Below, in pieces: positions 34,094 through 43,799 of a stretch of DNA of 64,000 nt (the stretch's first letter is position 1; every line of letters starts with the position of its first letter). The translations under genes and the position numbers were made by a program. The DNA is from Maridesulfovibrio sp. GTDB taxonomy: Bacteria; Desulfobacterota; Desulfovibrionia; Desulfovibrionales; Desulfovibrionaceae. The stretch lies in assembly GCF_963667685.1 (NCBI RefSeq), contig NZ_OY763930.1, forward strand, positions 1 to 64,000, written 5' to 3'. The notes below the pieces were generated by a model. That model had not been told where the DNA came from. It saw only the letters and a program-made list of their open reading frames with translations, and searched no databases.

Positions 34094-34501
34094 TTAACTG
34101 ATACTGTTGTCCTCCACGCCTTCATCCGAGGCGGTAATATCAGGGAAGACGCATATACCTGCACCTTTTTTAGCAGTTTTATATAAGTATCCAACTCCTC
34201 TTTGAATATGTTGCTTTAGCGTTTTCTGTAACCAACCCTGAACCACAGGAATACCGTCAACAACACACCGCTGTTTCAACAAAGCCATATAGACCTCATG
34301 GTGTTCACCGCCAAAAGTTTTCCAAGTCATTTCAACAGAACTATCACTGGGAATATCTTCGTCTCTTGGCTTTGTTGGCTCAGCTAGAGACAGGCAGAAT
34401 GCCCAGCGACACAGAACGTTCCAATTGGTAATCCCTGTATGTCGTTTCACTACGGCAAGTTGATCTTTTGCTCTTTGCGATAGTCTTACGTGTTCAATCA
34501 T
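34094..34501 (-). CDS. dndE: DndE DNA-binding subunit
   Basis: A 135-residue protein starting MIEHVRLSQRAKDQLAVVKRHTGI, typical of DndE, with WNVLCRWAFCLSL and a HEVYMALLKQRC segment. DndE binds nicked double-stranded DNA and forms part of the DndCDE modification complex. It ends the operon and starts one base after the dndD stop. Confidence 0.85.
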   Translation of the reverse strand: MIEHVRLSQRAKDQLAVVKRHTGITNWNVLCRWAFCLSLAEPTKPRDEDIPSDSSVEMTWKTFGGEHHEVYMALLKQRCVVDGIPVVQGWLQKTLKQHIQRGVGYLYKTAKKGAGICVFPDITASDEGVEDNSIS

Positions 34502-34502
34502 A

Positions 34503-36467
34503 TTAGCTGAAATATCCGTTGGTTATTTGAGTTCTGTGTCGCTTAATATCGTGCTGTAATGTGTAACTTGCACCAATAAATTCCGAGAGTTTTTCTTTCG
34601 CTTCGCCAACGATTTCAGTGTCAGTAGAAAGCAGAATTGTCTGGTGGCTGACATTTGGAAAGTAGTATTCAACTAAAAGATTCCTATGGACCGAATCAAG
34701 ACGTCCAAGGGGAGTATCAACAATGATAGGCAGGGGTCGACCTGACGCCCTACCAAGTCCCCAAAGAATAGAGATAATGACCAACTGCCGTTCCCCGGCA
34801 GAAAGAGATGTTAGTGGAATATGTCTATCATTCTGTCCCCGTAAAACCAGTTCATAGTCATCTGTATTGATTTTTACCGAGGTAATGAATCCCTTTTTTC
34901 TTAAAAGGAGATTTGTACTCTCCAATATGAGCCCTTCAAGGTGAGAGACGGACTTATTTAATACAGCGTCGCCAAATTCTCCTACCCGATTACGAGCAAT
35001 TCCAGCATATTTGATGACTCTGTCATGAACAAGCTGCTCTGCGTCCTCTATAGCTTGCTTTTCTAGTAACCGTTTTTTTTCAGCCTTTTTAAATTTATGT
35101 GATCCTTCAAGCTCTGCAATTTTTCGTTCAATACTTGTCTGCTGATCGATTGCTTTACTTAATGCATGCTTTGCTTCGTCTCTTTTCCTAATTGATTCAG
35201 CCACACTTTCCTCTGGGGGAATCATAGAAAGTTTTCGTTCTAAAGATTCCTTCTTTTCATTCCACTGCTCATATTTGTTCTTGAGCGAAGCTGCCTGCTT
35301 TTGCTCATGAGCAATAATCTGAGGAAGATGCTGAAGAGTAATGCTTCCGTCTTCAGACATATCTAATATTATTTCTGTTGCAGCAGTCTCGCTTCGGCTC
35401 GAACGATCAGCCTTCAAAAGTTTTGAAAGCTCATCATATGCGCAGGGTGCCTTTTCACTAACAACTCCTAAAAACGTTTGGTCTCGATCTTCGAGCACCT
35501 CAAGCACTGCTTTTGCTTTAATCGCAGCCTGTTCACATTTCTCCTGTTTCTGAGTGTCAGCAATCAAATCACCGATCAAGGCCAAAGGAAGAGTGCCGGC
35601 TGCTCGCTCTCTAAGTTCTGCTGAGATCGCTTCAAGCTCTTGCTGCGCGCACCCTAAATCCTCTTCAATACCTTTTCTGTGGATGAAAAGTTCCGCTCCG
35701 CTTGCTTTAAATTCTCCCTCAGCCTTGGCAAGCTCTTTTTCTTTTGCAGCCAGTGTTTTTTCAACAGCTTTCTTTTCTGCTTTTAGACCGTTTAGTTCGA
35801 TTTGCTGTTGTTTTAATAAGCTTTCTAGAGTCTCCAGCCTTTCTTTGACTTCAGAATCTGCTGTTTCTTGGGATTTCTTATAGATGAGTGAGGAGAGGTC
35901 ATCTTGCAGCCGGTTAAGGAGGTTGATTCCAAGCAAAGCTTCAACTCCTGTCTTAAGAAGTAGCTGAGCTCCTTCTTTACTTGCCATATCTGCTACGGCT
36001 TCACCGTCAAAAAAGAATAAATTTGCAATGCTTACAGGTATAAATGAGTCAATGAATTCTTCCCACGTAGATGATATAACAGAATCATGCTTCCCATTTT
36101 TGTGTGCGACAAATTTTTCAGCAACCCTACCGCCAGATGTTTCTTTCCAGCTTCGGGTCACTTTATAAGTGTCTTTTACCCCTTGAGAGTACGTCGCAAA
36201 TGACAAGCTAACACGGCTTTCTCCAATGGACTGGTCATTGATCAGTTTTTTTAACAAAGCTGAGTATGATGTAATTTTGGGGTCAAGATGAACGAGTCTC
36301 TTGCCAAACAAAACAAGCCTGATGGCAGTAAGCAGACTTGTTTTACCTGCACCATTTAAACCTCCGACCAAGACAATAGGGTGAGAGCTGTCCTTTGGAC
36401 TTAAATCCAAATGTTGAACTTCTCCGTATACGCTAAAGTTTTCGAGAATGAGTTCGCCTAAGAGCAT
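34503..36467 (-). CDS. dndD: DndD SMC/Rad50-like ATPase
   Basis: A 654-residue protein with Walker A GLNGAGKTS (residues 36-44), a long central coiled coil (about 180-470), and the C-terminal signature LSAGERQLV plus Walker B PIIVDTPLGRLD. DndD supplies nicking/ATPase activity for sulphur insertion. It overlaps dndC by ten bases. Confidence 0.9.
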   Translation of the reverse strand: MLLGELILENFSVYGEVQHLDLSPKDSSHPIVLVGGLNGAGKTSLLTAIRLVLFGKRLVHLDPKITSYSALLKKLINDQSIGESRVSLSFATYSQGVKDTYKVTRSWKETSGGRVAEKFVAHKNGKHDSVISSTWEEFIDSFIPVSIANLFFFDGEAVADMASKEGAQLLLKTGVEALLGINLLNRLQDDLSSLIYKKSQETADSEVKERLETLESLLKQQQIELNGLKAEKKAVEKTLAAKEKELAKAEGEFKASGAELFIHRKGIEEDLGCAQQELEAISAELRERAAGTLPLALIGDLIADTQKQEKCEQAAIKAKAVLEVLEDRDQTFLGVVSEKAPCAYDELSKLLKADRSSRSETAATEIILDMSEDGSITLQHLPQIIAHEQKQAASLKNKYEQWNEKKESLERKLSMIPPEESVAESIRKRDEAKHALSKAIDQQTSIERKIAELEGSHKFKKAEKKRLLEKQAIEDAEQLVHDRVIKYAGIARNRVGEFGDAVLNKSVSHLEGLILESTNLLLRKKGFITSVKINTDDYELVLRGQNDRHIPLTSLSAGERQLVIISILWGLGRASGRPLPIIVDTPLGRLDSVHRNLLVEYYFPNVSHQTILLSTDTEIVGEAKEKLSEFIGASYTLQHDIKRHRTQITNGYFS

Positions 36468-37939
36468 TTATCTTCCTCAACTGTACGTACTTTATTATAT
36501 TGTTTGGTGAAGTTAACGGCATCATCTTTACTGTCATAGAATGCTTTGCGGATCACCTGTTCCATCCTGTCGTATAGTCCTGCGCGCCTGAGCTTTGTCT
36601 GGTATTCCCACATCAAATCGAGCAGTTCGCGTATCATTTCGTAGCTCAGTCTATTTTCCGGGCCACATATTTCTTCGAGAAGTTTAAGCTCTTCTTCTCC
36701 AAAACAATGATAGTGCTGGAGATTTGTGCCCGGAAAAGTTTTGCCTGTTTCATCTTTATAAATGACAGGAAGGCGGTCCTCAATTTCGTGTTTTTCTACG
36801 AGCCATATACGACGAATTTCCTTTAGCTCTTCAATGGATATCAGGCTTATGTCACCAAAATCCATAGGAGCATTTTGACGCATAGTTTTTTCTGTTTTCA
36901 GCAGTTGTCTTAAAAATATTTCTCGTTGGCTTTGTAAATATGGGCCGTGAATGGGCTTACCTTTATAAAATTCTACAGAACCCTTCATCCTACGGAAATC
37001 ACGCATTTTTTTGTCATCTTTGACCGTAAGGTGATTACGATATTGGATTAAAGGCAAAAGCCACTCATTTGCCTTATCGTTTGTCGCCATATTTTCAAGT
37101 GAGCTGTCGCGAGTAACCAAAGTACACGTCCAGCAGCCGAAACGGCTTTTTCCACAACTTGGAGTTTTTTCGTCCAACTCAATGATCATCGGGCATTCGC
37201 GGTCTTCAGTCGCGTCTTTGTATAACTCAAGCAGTTCGGAATTACTTAAACCCCACGGGTTGTCTTTATCCATAAGAAAAGCCCAAACATCATCATTGGT
37301 CCAGTCTTCAATTGGAGTGTAAATAAGGCAGTTATCCACGTGCTTGTTGGGGCTTAAACGGTCACGTAAGCGATGCTTTTCATGCCGGCGCATATTGCTT
37401 GCACGTTTTGCGCTTTCATACTTTCTTGTCCCTAGGGCTAGGATTGTTTCGCCGTATTGGTTGGCAACCTTTTCAATAAATTTGTTGGAAGGTTCAATTT
37501 TAAGACGATCTGTACACCAGCGAAATTTTGACCACGGACGAGGGTAGCCACGTCCAATCAAATTAACCCAAAAACTATTCGTTGTTTCAGGATGAAGAAG
37601 ATTGGCCTCAAAAGGCATATCCTGCTTTTGGGCATGGTGGTTAATCAAATTTAAGGACTGCCTGACCCAACGTGCAACAACCGGATTCTCGACAAGGGTA
37701 TCAGTGCTAATTATATAAATTTTTTTATTACGTTCATCAGCAGGTAAATCTTCGAGGGCAAGCCAAATCAATTGGAGAACAGCTGTAGAATCTTTTCCTC
37801 CACTATATCCTATTACCCAAGGATGTGGATCTTCTTGGTATAGATTCCTCACCTCTTCATATAAGAATGAGAGGTATTTTTTATACCCCATACCATCCAG
37901 CTGAAATGCTGAGTATTGATGATTATCATTTTTAGTCAT
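36458..37939 (-). CDS. dndC: DndC PAPS-reductase-like sulphur transferase
   Basis: A 493-residue protein with PP-loop SGGKDST at residues 46-52, family motif KIYIISTDTLVENP, the region CTDRLKIEPSNKFIE, and Cys residues (CPMI, CGKSRFGCWTCTLV) for the iron-sulphur cluster. DndC activates sulphur transfer to the DNA backbone. It is first in a dndCDE operon. DndA (cysteine desulfurase) is missing, so a host IscS must supply sulphur. Confidence 0.92.
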   Translation of the reverse strand: MTKNDNHQYSAFQLDGMGYKKYLSFLYEEVRNLYQEDPHPWVIGYSGGKDSTAVLQLIWLALEDLPADERNKKIYIISTDTLVENPVVARWVRQSLNLINHHAQKQDMPFEANLLHPETTNSFWVNLIGRGYPRPWSKFRWCTDRLKIEPSNKFIEKVANQYGETILALGTRKYESAKRASNMRRHEKHRLRDRLSPNKHVDNCLIYTPIEDWTNDDVWAFLMDKDNPWGLSNSELLELYKDATEDRECPMIIELDEKTPSCGKSRFGCWTCTLVTRDSSLENMATNDKANEWLLPLIQYRNHLTVKDDKKMRDFRRMKGSVEFYKGKPIHGPYLQSQREIFLRQLLKTEKTMRQNAPMDFGDISLISIEELKEIRRIWLVEKHEIEDRLPVIYKDETGKTFPGTNLQHYHCFGEEELKLLEEICGPENRLSYEMIRELLDLMWEYQTKLRRAGLYDRMEQVIRKAFYDSKDDAVNFTKQYNKVRTVEEDKCS

Positions 37940-38190
37940 TTACAGGTCTATACCTTATAGCTCGAAGACAACCGATTAGATTATTTAAAAAATATCACTT
38001 TAGTGCAATTAGAAAGTCACCTCATAGTTTAATACCTAGCGAGTTGCAACCATGAGAACAATGAAAAATCCATACAGTCATTTATCCCAGCTTGACTAAC
38101 ACCGCAAGACACTACCTAGTATTCATCAGGGACAATTATAAAAACAGCGAGACTATTTACTTAAGAAGATTAGCAGGATATGTGTAATAC

Positions 38191-38949
38191 ATGCAGCACA
38201 CAATCGTAGTTGAAAAAAAAGACCCACATGGGGACAAAATCACCCACATTTACCATGTTGGTAAAAATATTGCGCTATATATAGCTGGGGAAAATTTAAA
38301 ACTATACACTAAGTCAAGTGATCCAGTAGAAAAAGAACAGCATGCGAAACTAGTAGCCCTTTTAACTAGCATAAGAGCGGAAACTGAAGATTTTAAATCC
38401 CCATACGAAAAATACCAGCCCATAGTGGCGTCAGCGTTACTTAAAGGAATAACTGTAAAAGGTCACAATACAACCAAAGAACTTAAAATTATTTTAGATA
38501 AAATTAAAAGAATTAAAATCTCAAAAGCGAGAATTATGTACTGGCTCTCAATAGCAGTACCGTTCATGGTATTCTTTTCAGTATACTGCTACTATGAATA
38601 TGACACATTATTCAATGCTCCATTAGAAAAAAACTTAGTTTTAGCATTCAAATGTGCATTATATGGCATGTTAGGCGGGACTATTTCAGCTACATTTCAG
38701 ATACACAATCTTAATCTAGACATTGAATCACCACAAAAAAGTAATATAGTTCTAGCTTTATCAAGAGTATTTCTTGCTGCAGCGTCTGGCTTTGCATCTT
38801 TTTTTATCATCAACTCTGGACTATTTGGCCTACTAAAAACACCAGTTGGAATTTGTGGATACTATAGCATTGCCATTATTGCAGGATTTAGCGAAAAATA
38901 TATTCCTAATTTATTGATCAGCTGGGAAAAAAAACAAATTAAAAACTAA
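38191..38949 (+). CDS. Four-helix membrane protein of unknown function
   Basis: A 252-residue protein. The N-terminal 110 residues are soluble; then four hydrophobic segments are seen (IMYWLSIAVPFMVFFSVYCY; LVLAFKCALYGMLGGTISAT; VFLAAASGFASFFIINSGLF; TPVGICGYYSIAIIAGFSEK). A soluble sensor-like part with membrane helices is a layout common among anti-phage effectors, but there is no family match by eye. It is convergent with the GHKL operon and overlaps its last gene by four bases. Confidence 0.55.
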   Translation: MQHTIVVEKKDPHGDKITHIYHVGKNIALYIAGENLKLYTKSSDPVEKEQHAKLVALLTSIRAETEDFKSPYEKYQPIVASALLKGITVKGHNTTKELKIILDKIKRIKISKARIMYWLSIAVPFMVFFSVYCYYEYDTLFNAPLEKNLVLAFKCALYGMLGGTISATFQIHNLNLDIESPQKSNIVLALSRVFLAAASGFASFFIINSGLFGLLKTPVGICGYYSIAIIAGFSEKYIPNLLISWEKKQIKN

Positions 38950-39422
38950 CAAGACGAAACGCTTTCTTCCTCATCACATTTTCTGCGATGCAAATAGGCA
39001 CAAAAGTCATCAAAAATACTCTCTGCATATGGGTATAACCACTCCCTATCTTCTTTTATGTAACTCAATCGATGTGCTTCGAATGGCGAATCAATACAGT
39101 ATTCATTGCCAAGAGAATTCATTTTCTGAGCGCAAAGCATTGAAAGCCTCTTTGCGACTCCCGACATTATACGTGAATGAGAAACACTAGGCATCAAATC
39201 AACTTTATCACAGCAACAGCTATACATAAAAAGGTCACTTGATTGGAATACATTACCTCCAACATCTTTGACTAATGCATTAAAACGCCCCTTTTTACTC
39301 ACATCAAGAGCCCAATCAATAACGGGCAGTCGATTAGACACATTAATATAAATATAACCTTCACCAACTATAAAATACACATATTTACCGGAGAATGATC
39401 CGCTTACAAAATGACTTCTCAT
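38946..39422 (-). CDS. Hypothetical protein co-expressed with the GHKL ATPase
   Basis: A 158-residue, Cys- and Ser-containing protein with no recognised domain. It starts five bases after the stop of the GHKL gene, so the two form an operon and probably work together. The end is rich in Glu and Ser. Confidence 0.5.
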   Translation of the reverse strand: MRSHFVSGSFSGKYVYFIVGEGYIYINVSNRLPVIDWALDVSKKGRFNALVKDVGGNVFQSSDLFMYSCCCDKVDLMPSVSHSRIMSGVAKRLSMLCAQKMNSLGNEYCIDSPFEAHRLSYIKEDREWLYPYAESIFDDFCAYLHRRKCDEEESVSSC

Positions 39423-39427
39423 AACAA

Positions 39428-41137
39428 CTAATCTAAATCATCACAAATTGTTGGGTTTAGCTGACACCATTGATCTAAATGGGACGAGTACAAGGTATTA
39501 AGTTTCTTCAAAACCTTTTCCATAACATCATCATCAACATCAGCAAAATGCCTATATGTCAAACTTTCAGCAACGCCCCGGCAAAACATCATCGCTTCAA
39601 GAATTTGTTTTGCTGAACTATTTGACTTCAGTTGAGAAAGAACAACAAAATTAAAATAATGATTTTCATTTACCCTGATAAAAGTGCCCTCATCAGTATT
39701 AAAACCAATCTCATACAGTTGATTTCCTTTTACCTTACTAGAGTATCTAACTTTCCTGAAAACCTTTTCATCTTCAAACGCAACCTCATCCTCTTCCCCC
39801 TCAGTGCTTTCAACTGCTTCCGTTAACTTCTCTTTTCGTCTATCAACCATTTTTTTATCCGGTGGAGACAAAGCAAATTCAGGATCTTCCTCACTAAGAT
39901 CCTGACTTAAAAAACTAAATGCAGCCCCATCTTTTTCATCTTCAATCGTTGCTTTAAGTAACTCTTCACATTTATCGAAAATTTCTCTTGCTATGGCTTT
40001 GGGTTCACGCAGCATAATTCTTAAGGATTTTTCTAAATCCTCTGGAACAGAAATACGTTGTTTTGAAACATCCACATGCAAGGAATCGTCATGCTCACTA
40101 TTGATAGATAATTTTATTCGCAAGCCATAGGCATCTTTTGAAATAATAAACTTATTATTTATACACCTTAATCTGTCTCCCCAGCGCACGAGTCTCCCAT
40201 TTCTATATATAAAAAAACCCATATTAGCTCTAGAAACTTTATAGGACTTAACTAGCGCACGTTCAGCGGGAGAAAGACTTGGATTTACCTTCATTCCGTC
40301 TTTTGGGAAAGCTACTGCTTCAATCTTGATTTTTGAATTAACACCAGCCAACTCAATTTCTTCATCTAAAACCTTGCAAGGACGTACTCCATCATAATCC
40401 TCAGAGTCATATTCAGACATAGCTTCATTGAAAAAAAGAATATCAAAAGGCTTAACAGAATAATCTTCAACTTCTGAGGCAACTTGACGAATTGTTATAC
40501 CCAAAGGATTTTTTGCTTTGGTCAAAAAGCCTTCATACACAACACCTAGTTCACGTTTAAGATCACTAAGAATACTATTCATCGATTTCTGACGTTCATA
40601 TGTGCATTTATCTATAGTAACAACTGTTCCAGATTTCGAATCAATCAAGTTTGAAAACTCTAATTCTTCATTCTCAGTAAGGGGTTCTGAAAAAATCATG
40701 TATTCATCATAAATTTCCAGCTGATCATAATCTAAATAATATTTGTCCGTAAATTTGCCATCTTTCCGGCTTAACACGGTAATACGATCTCCTAACGATA
40801 GACCAGCCGATTTCAGCCCTAAACCATACTTAGACAAACTATTAGGGGCATATCCTCCATACGACCCGGAACCCAACTCAAAAGCAGACACAACTTCATC
40901 ATCTGACATCCCACAACCATTATCAATAATGGAAAATTTACCAACACTGTTCCTATTAGACGTTTGTTTACCTTCTGCTAACTCAAGAACAACAAGTACA
41001 CTAGAGGCGGAGGCAGTTACAGCATTATCGATGATATCTTTTATTGCTGAGACAGGGGAATAACCAATTTTTGAAATCGCCTGACAAACTCTTGAAGCAT
41101 TAATTTGAACAGGAATAGGGCTGGCTGTAACTGACAT
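39428..41137 (-). CDS. GHKL (Hsp90/MORC-like) ATPase
   Basis: A 569-residue protein with a clear GHKL ATP-binding domain: N-box IKDIIDNAVTA, G1 box IIDNGCGMSDDE, G2 box YGLGLKSAG. A second domain (about 250-370) includes IYRNGRLVRWGDRLR, as in MORC/MutL-like transducer domains. An acidic linker (about 430-460) follows. MORC-like GHKL ATPases in bacteria are often part of defence loci. It lies in AT-rich cargo, with a 158-aa partner gene downstream. Confidence 0.75.
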   Translation of the reverse strand: MSVTASPIPVQINASRVCQAISKIGYSPVSAIKDIIDNAVTASASSVLVVLELAEGKQTSNRNSVGKFSIIDNGCGMSDDEVVSAFELGSGSYGGYAPNSLSKYGLGLKSAGLSLGDRITVLSRKDGKFTDKYYLDYDQLEIYDEYMIFSEPLTENEELEFSNLIDSKSGTVVTIDKCTYERQKSMNSILSDLKRELGVVYEGFLTKAKNPLGITIRQVASEVEDYSVKPFDILFFNEAMSEYDSEDYDGVRPCKVLDEEIELAGVNSKIKIEAVAFPKDGMKVNPSLSPAERALVKSYKVSRANMGFFIYRNGRLVRWGDRLRCINNKFIISKDAYGLRIKLSINSEHDDSLHVDVSKQRISVPEDLEKSLRIMLREPKAIAREIFDKCEELLKATIEDEKDGAAFSFLSQDLSEEDPEFALSPPDKKMVDRRKEKLTEAVESTEGEEDEVAFEDEKVFRKVRYSSKVKGNQLYEIGFNTDEGTFIRVNENHYFNFVVLSQLKSNSSAKQILEAMMFCRGVAESLTYRHFADVDDDVMEKVLKKLNTLYSSHLDQWCQLNPTICDDLD

Positions 41138-41232
41138 GAAATAACCTCTTCCATTTATATTAATTAAATATTATTAAATTAGCATAATGATTAACCAAAA
41201 TCAACACTTCCAACAAACATAGTCATAAAAAT

Positions 41233-41862
41233 TCAACTGCTTTGATGTATTGCCTCACACAACTTATGATAAGATTCTAGGCTTTTCTCAATATCCTTCA
41301 GGCAACTCTGAGCATCAAATGCGCGAATCCCCTCCCACAGGTTATCTGCTCTATCTAAATGATATCTGAAACTCTGATCCATAAGCTTGTACGCACTCTC
41401 AATCTCTTCTTTTTTGACCTCAGGTTTTTCACCAGCCTTTAAGTTAACCACTTCAAAATTTTCAAAAAAGACAAAAGCATCATCTGGATATAATCGTTTA
41501 AATTCATCCCGTAACTGATCAAGCCTATGAACTTTAGCAGCTCCCCCAGTCTTCTTTGCAATAGCTCCTTTATAAAACAACTCACAACCATGATAATAAG
41601 AAGAAAGCACAACTGAACCATGCGACCATGAACAATCAAGCCCGTCATTGATAATTGCAGAACACAACAACCGTGCAGCCTCTAGATTTGCTCTCGCCAA
41701 TGAAAAATGGATCGCAGCATTGTCCAAACCAGCAAGGCTAGTGGATTTGACTAGCTTAGGGAGAGAGCTAATGTTCTTATTTTTCCTATCCAAAACCGCC
41801 TTTCCTTCCAAAAAACATACCGCAGCAGCACCAATTTTTATTAACGATTTGACCTTCTTCAT
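41233..41862 (-). CDS. HEPN-like protein
   Basis: A 209-residue helical protein. The segment WSHGSVVLSSYYHGCELFYKG and the later KVHRLDQLRDEFKRLYPDD fit HEPN domains, which often act as RNases in toxin-antitoxin and anti-phage systems. The typical R-x4-6-H catalytic motif is not obvious, so it could be inactive or only HEPN-like. It stands alone between the GHKL and DUF6694-like genes. Confidence 0.45.
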   Translation of the reverse strand: MKKVKSLIKIGAAAVCFLEGKAVLDRKNKNISSLPKLVKSTSLAGLDNAAIHFSLARANLEAARLLCSAIINDGLDCSWSHGSVVLSSYYHGCELFYKGAIAKKTGGAAKVHRLDQLRDEFKRLYPDDAFVFFENFEVVNLKAGEKPEVKKEEIESAYKLMDQSFRYHLDRADNLWEGIRAFDAQSCLKDIEKSLESYHKLCEAIHQSS

Positions 41863-41876
41863 AGCTTATATCTATT

Positions 41877-42248
41877 CTACCCGCTGACTCGCTCCAGCTC
41901 TTGCTTTTCTTTCAGGATAGCGTCAGCGCGATCATTGATTTGGCTGACGGTTAATCCATCAAGTTTTTTAAGCCTCTTCAGAAAGAAAGGATCGCCATAG
42001 GTTTCCTGCTGCTGGGCCAGCGCATAAACTTCTGACAGGCGGATATCCGAGCCAAGACGTTTTATCTCTCCATTTGATAGTATCAGCGCAAATGATTTCC
42101 TGAGCTGGTCCTTATCTTCAGCACTCATGTCTTTTGTTAAAGCCGTGACCGAAGCTTCAAAAGTCGACTCGGAGGATGTGTCTAGAACGACACTTCCCCA
42201 GCCGACTAAGAGACAAACGACAAACGCAGTGATACATATTTTCCACAT
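41877..42248 (-). CDS. DUF6694-like exported protein
   Basis: A 123-residue protein. I set the start at 42248 because a GGGAAGGGGAG run lies just upstream; an in-frame ATG seven codons earlier lacks this. An N-terminal hydrophobic segment (ICITAFVVCLLVGWGSVVL) suggests export or anchoring. DTSSESTFEASV and LDGLTVSQINDRADAI resemble the DUF6694 family of small periplasmic proteins. Function unknown. Confidence 0.55.
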   Translation of the reverse strand: MWKICITAFVVCLLVGWGSVVLDTSSESTFEASVTALTKDMSAEDKDQLRKSFALILSNGEIKRLGSDIRLSEVYALAQQQETYGDPFFLKRLKKLDGLTVSQINDRADAILKEKQELERVSG

Positions 42249-42286
42249 ATAAAAAGCTCCCCTTCCCAAAAGATCTACCCCAACGA

Positions 42287-43108
42287 TTAGACCAGATACA
42301 TTACTCCCCCTTCCTGAGTTGGAGATGGATCACTAGGCTCTACGGCCTCTAGCATGTATTCAATTATTTCAATAAGTTTACTATTATCAGAAATATGTCT
42401 TGCAGAAAGCTGGCTCATAACATCATTAAAATTGCGACGGCAATCATGTGAATTTTTAGCCACCATCAGTTTCTGTTTTCGATGCTCAGAATCAATTACT
42501 TCAATTGAACGACGCTCATATTCAGCTTGAAACTCGTCTACAAACCCAGATTCCTCAAAAGAATCCACCATCGCATATGCATCTTCAGGCCGCCCATCCT
42601 TTGTACATGCCAATAAATATTTGTGAAAAACCTCATAATCTTCATAAAATTCGAGTTTTTCATGACGCAGAAGTCTTGATAAAACTTCAACACGAATAGA
42701 GGGTAAAAGGGTGCTAAAAATTGTTCCCCCACATGAATCGTATCTAAAAGGGTTACTTTTGAAATACTCAACCAAAACAAAATTCAAGAGGGACATGGCA
42801 AGCTGAACAACTTCATGTCCTTCTTCGGCTGAAAGCACTCGCCCTTCTTCATGGTGAGACCCTTTATTGCCGATATTTGCTATTCGTTTTAAATTAGAAA
42901 CAAGTTCAGAATTGTCATATGATTCTGATATTATTTTTATTTTTTTGGCAAATTTCTTTTTAGAATCTTCTGGAACCAGCAAAAATTTGTCCATCACCAT
43001 TTCAGCATACCATCTTGCTGCATTGGCTTTGGTCTCTGCCGACGTCTGCGGAGAAAACAGGTCATGAATCCTATGTTTTGCATAATTAGGAATTAAAAAA
43101 TTTGACAC
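42287..43108 (-). CDS. DUF4145-like protein
   Basis: A 273-residue soluble protein. Residues 20-115 (ARWYAEMVMDKFLLV, LKRIANIGNKGSHHEE, AEEGHEVVQLAMSLLNFVL) match the DUF4145 (HEPN-related) pattern found on its own or attached to restriction and defence proteins. The rest is a helical domain of unknown kind. AT-rich like its neighbours. Confidence 0.6.
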   Translation of the reverse strand: MSNFLIPNYAKHRIHDLFSPQTSAETKANAARWYAEMVMDKFLLVPEDSKKKFAKKIKIISESYDNSELVSNLKRIANIGNKGSHHEEGRVLSAEEGHEVVQLAMSLLNFVLVEYFKSNPFRYDSCGGTIFSTLLPSIRVEVLSRLLRHEKLEFYEDYEVFHKYLLACTKDGRPEDAYAMVDSFEESGFVDEFQAEYERRSIEVIDSEHRKQKLMVAKNSHDCRRNFNDVMSQLSARHISDNSKLIEIIEYMLEAVEPSDPSPTQEGGVMYLV

Positions 43109-43221
43109 AATATATTCCGTAAAACATTAAACTGTTTAAAGTTTAGGGCTATATTCAACACCCCTCAAATATTCAAAAACTCAAACCAAAACTCAATTCC
43201 AAAAATCACACCATTTTTAGC

Positions 43222-43263
43222 TAAAAAAAATTGACCCACATACCTTTAATAAATGTGGGCCAA
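43222..43263 (-). terminator. Rho-independent terminator of the repressor gene
   Basis: TTGACCCACAT (43231-43241) and ATGTGGGCCAA (43253-43263) form an 11-bp stem with one mismatch, followed on the - strand by eight T (plus-strand A run at 43223-43230). It lies 14 bases past the repressor stop at 43277. Confidence 0.8.
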
Positions 43264-43276
43264 TCAGAATTACTTT

Positions 43277-43684
43277 CTATCCATTTGCAACTCGATCGTC
43301 GTCGCCTATGGGTTGCTGATTTTTTTCAGCTTCAATTTCGCCCTCAATGACGGCCTTCATAGCCTCAAGCTTGGCGAGTTGAGCTGCTTTATCCATGGAC
43401 TTTTCAACATCCATCAGTTTCTTAGTAATATTAGGCAAGCTTAAATTAAGCACAATTTCGTTACCACGAAACATGTCACCTTCACCAAGCATTAGCCAGT
43501 TTGCATCTATATTATATTTGACAATCCAGTTCGCAATTGTCTCCTGCTTCGGTTGACGATCGCTACCAAAATAGCCTGACAATGTAGCTTTTGAGATCCC
43601 CCCAGCTTTAGCAAAATCTTGATCATCTATGCGAAGTTGGTGGATAACCTCTTGTAATCGCTCTTTGAAACCTTCCACAGACAT
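43277..43684 (-). CDS. CI-like XRE repressor
   Basis: A 135-residue protein with an N-terminal HTH (DQDFAKAGGISKATLSGYFGSDRQPKQETIANWIVKY; residues about 20-57), NWLMLGEG as in Cro/CI proteins of prophages, and a C-terminal coiled coil. AAGGAAG lies before the ATG. Divergent from a Cro-like gene over a 115-bp control region, it is the likely master repressor of ICE excision and transfer. Confidence 0.75.
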   Translation of the reverse strand: MSVEGFKERLQEVIHQLRIDDQDFAKAGGISKATLSGYFGSDRQPKQETIANWIVKYNIDANWLMLGEGDMFRGNEIVLNLSLPNITKKLMDVEKSMDKAAQLAKLEAMKAVIEGEIEAEKNQQPIGDDDRVANG

Positions 43685-43687
43685 TTA

Positions 43688-43741
43688 TTTTGAAAACTTC
43701 CTTCAAAAACTGTTGACTCAGTTTTCATTTTTATTTTATAC
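43688..43741 (+). promoter_or_regulatory. Divergent control region: operator and promoter
   Basis: TTTTGAA (43688-43694) and TTCAAAA (43702-43708) form a 7-7-7 inverted repeat suited to a CI/Cro dimer. A + strand promoter TTGACT (43713-43718) with 17 bases to TTATAC (43736-43741) would serve the Cro-like gene at 43800. The repeat also overlaps the repressor ribosome binding site. Confidence 0.55.
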
Positions 43742-43799
43742 ATTCACTCAACGATACACATTAAATCAATATAACCATCAACTGATTGAGGTTCCGTAA

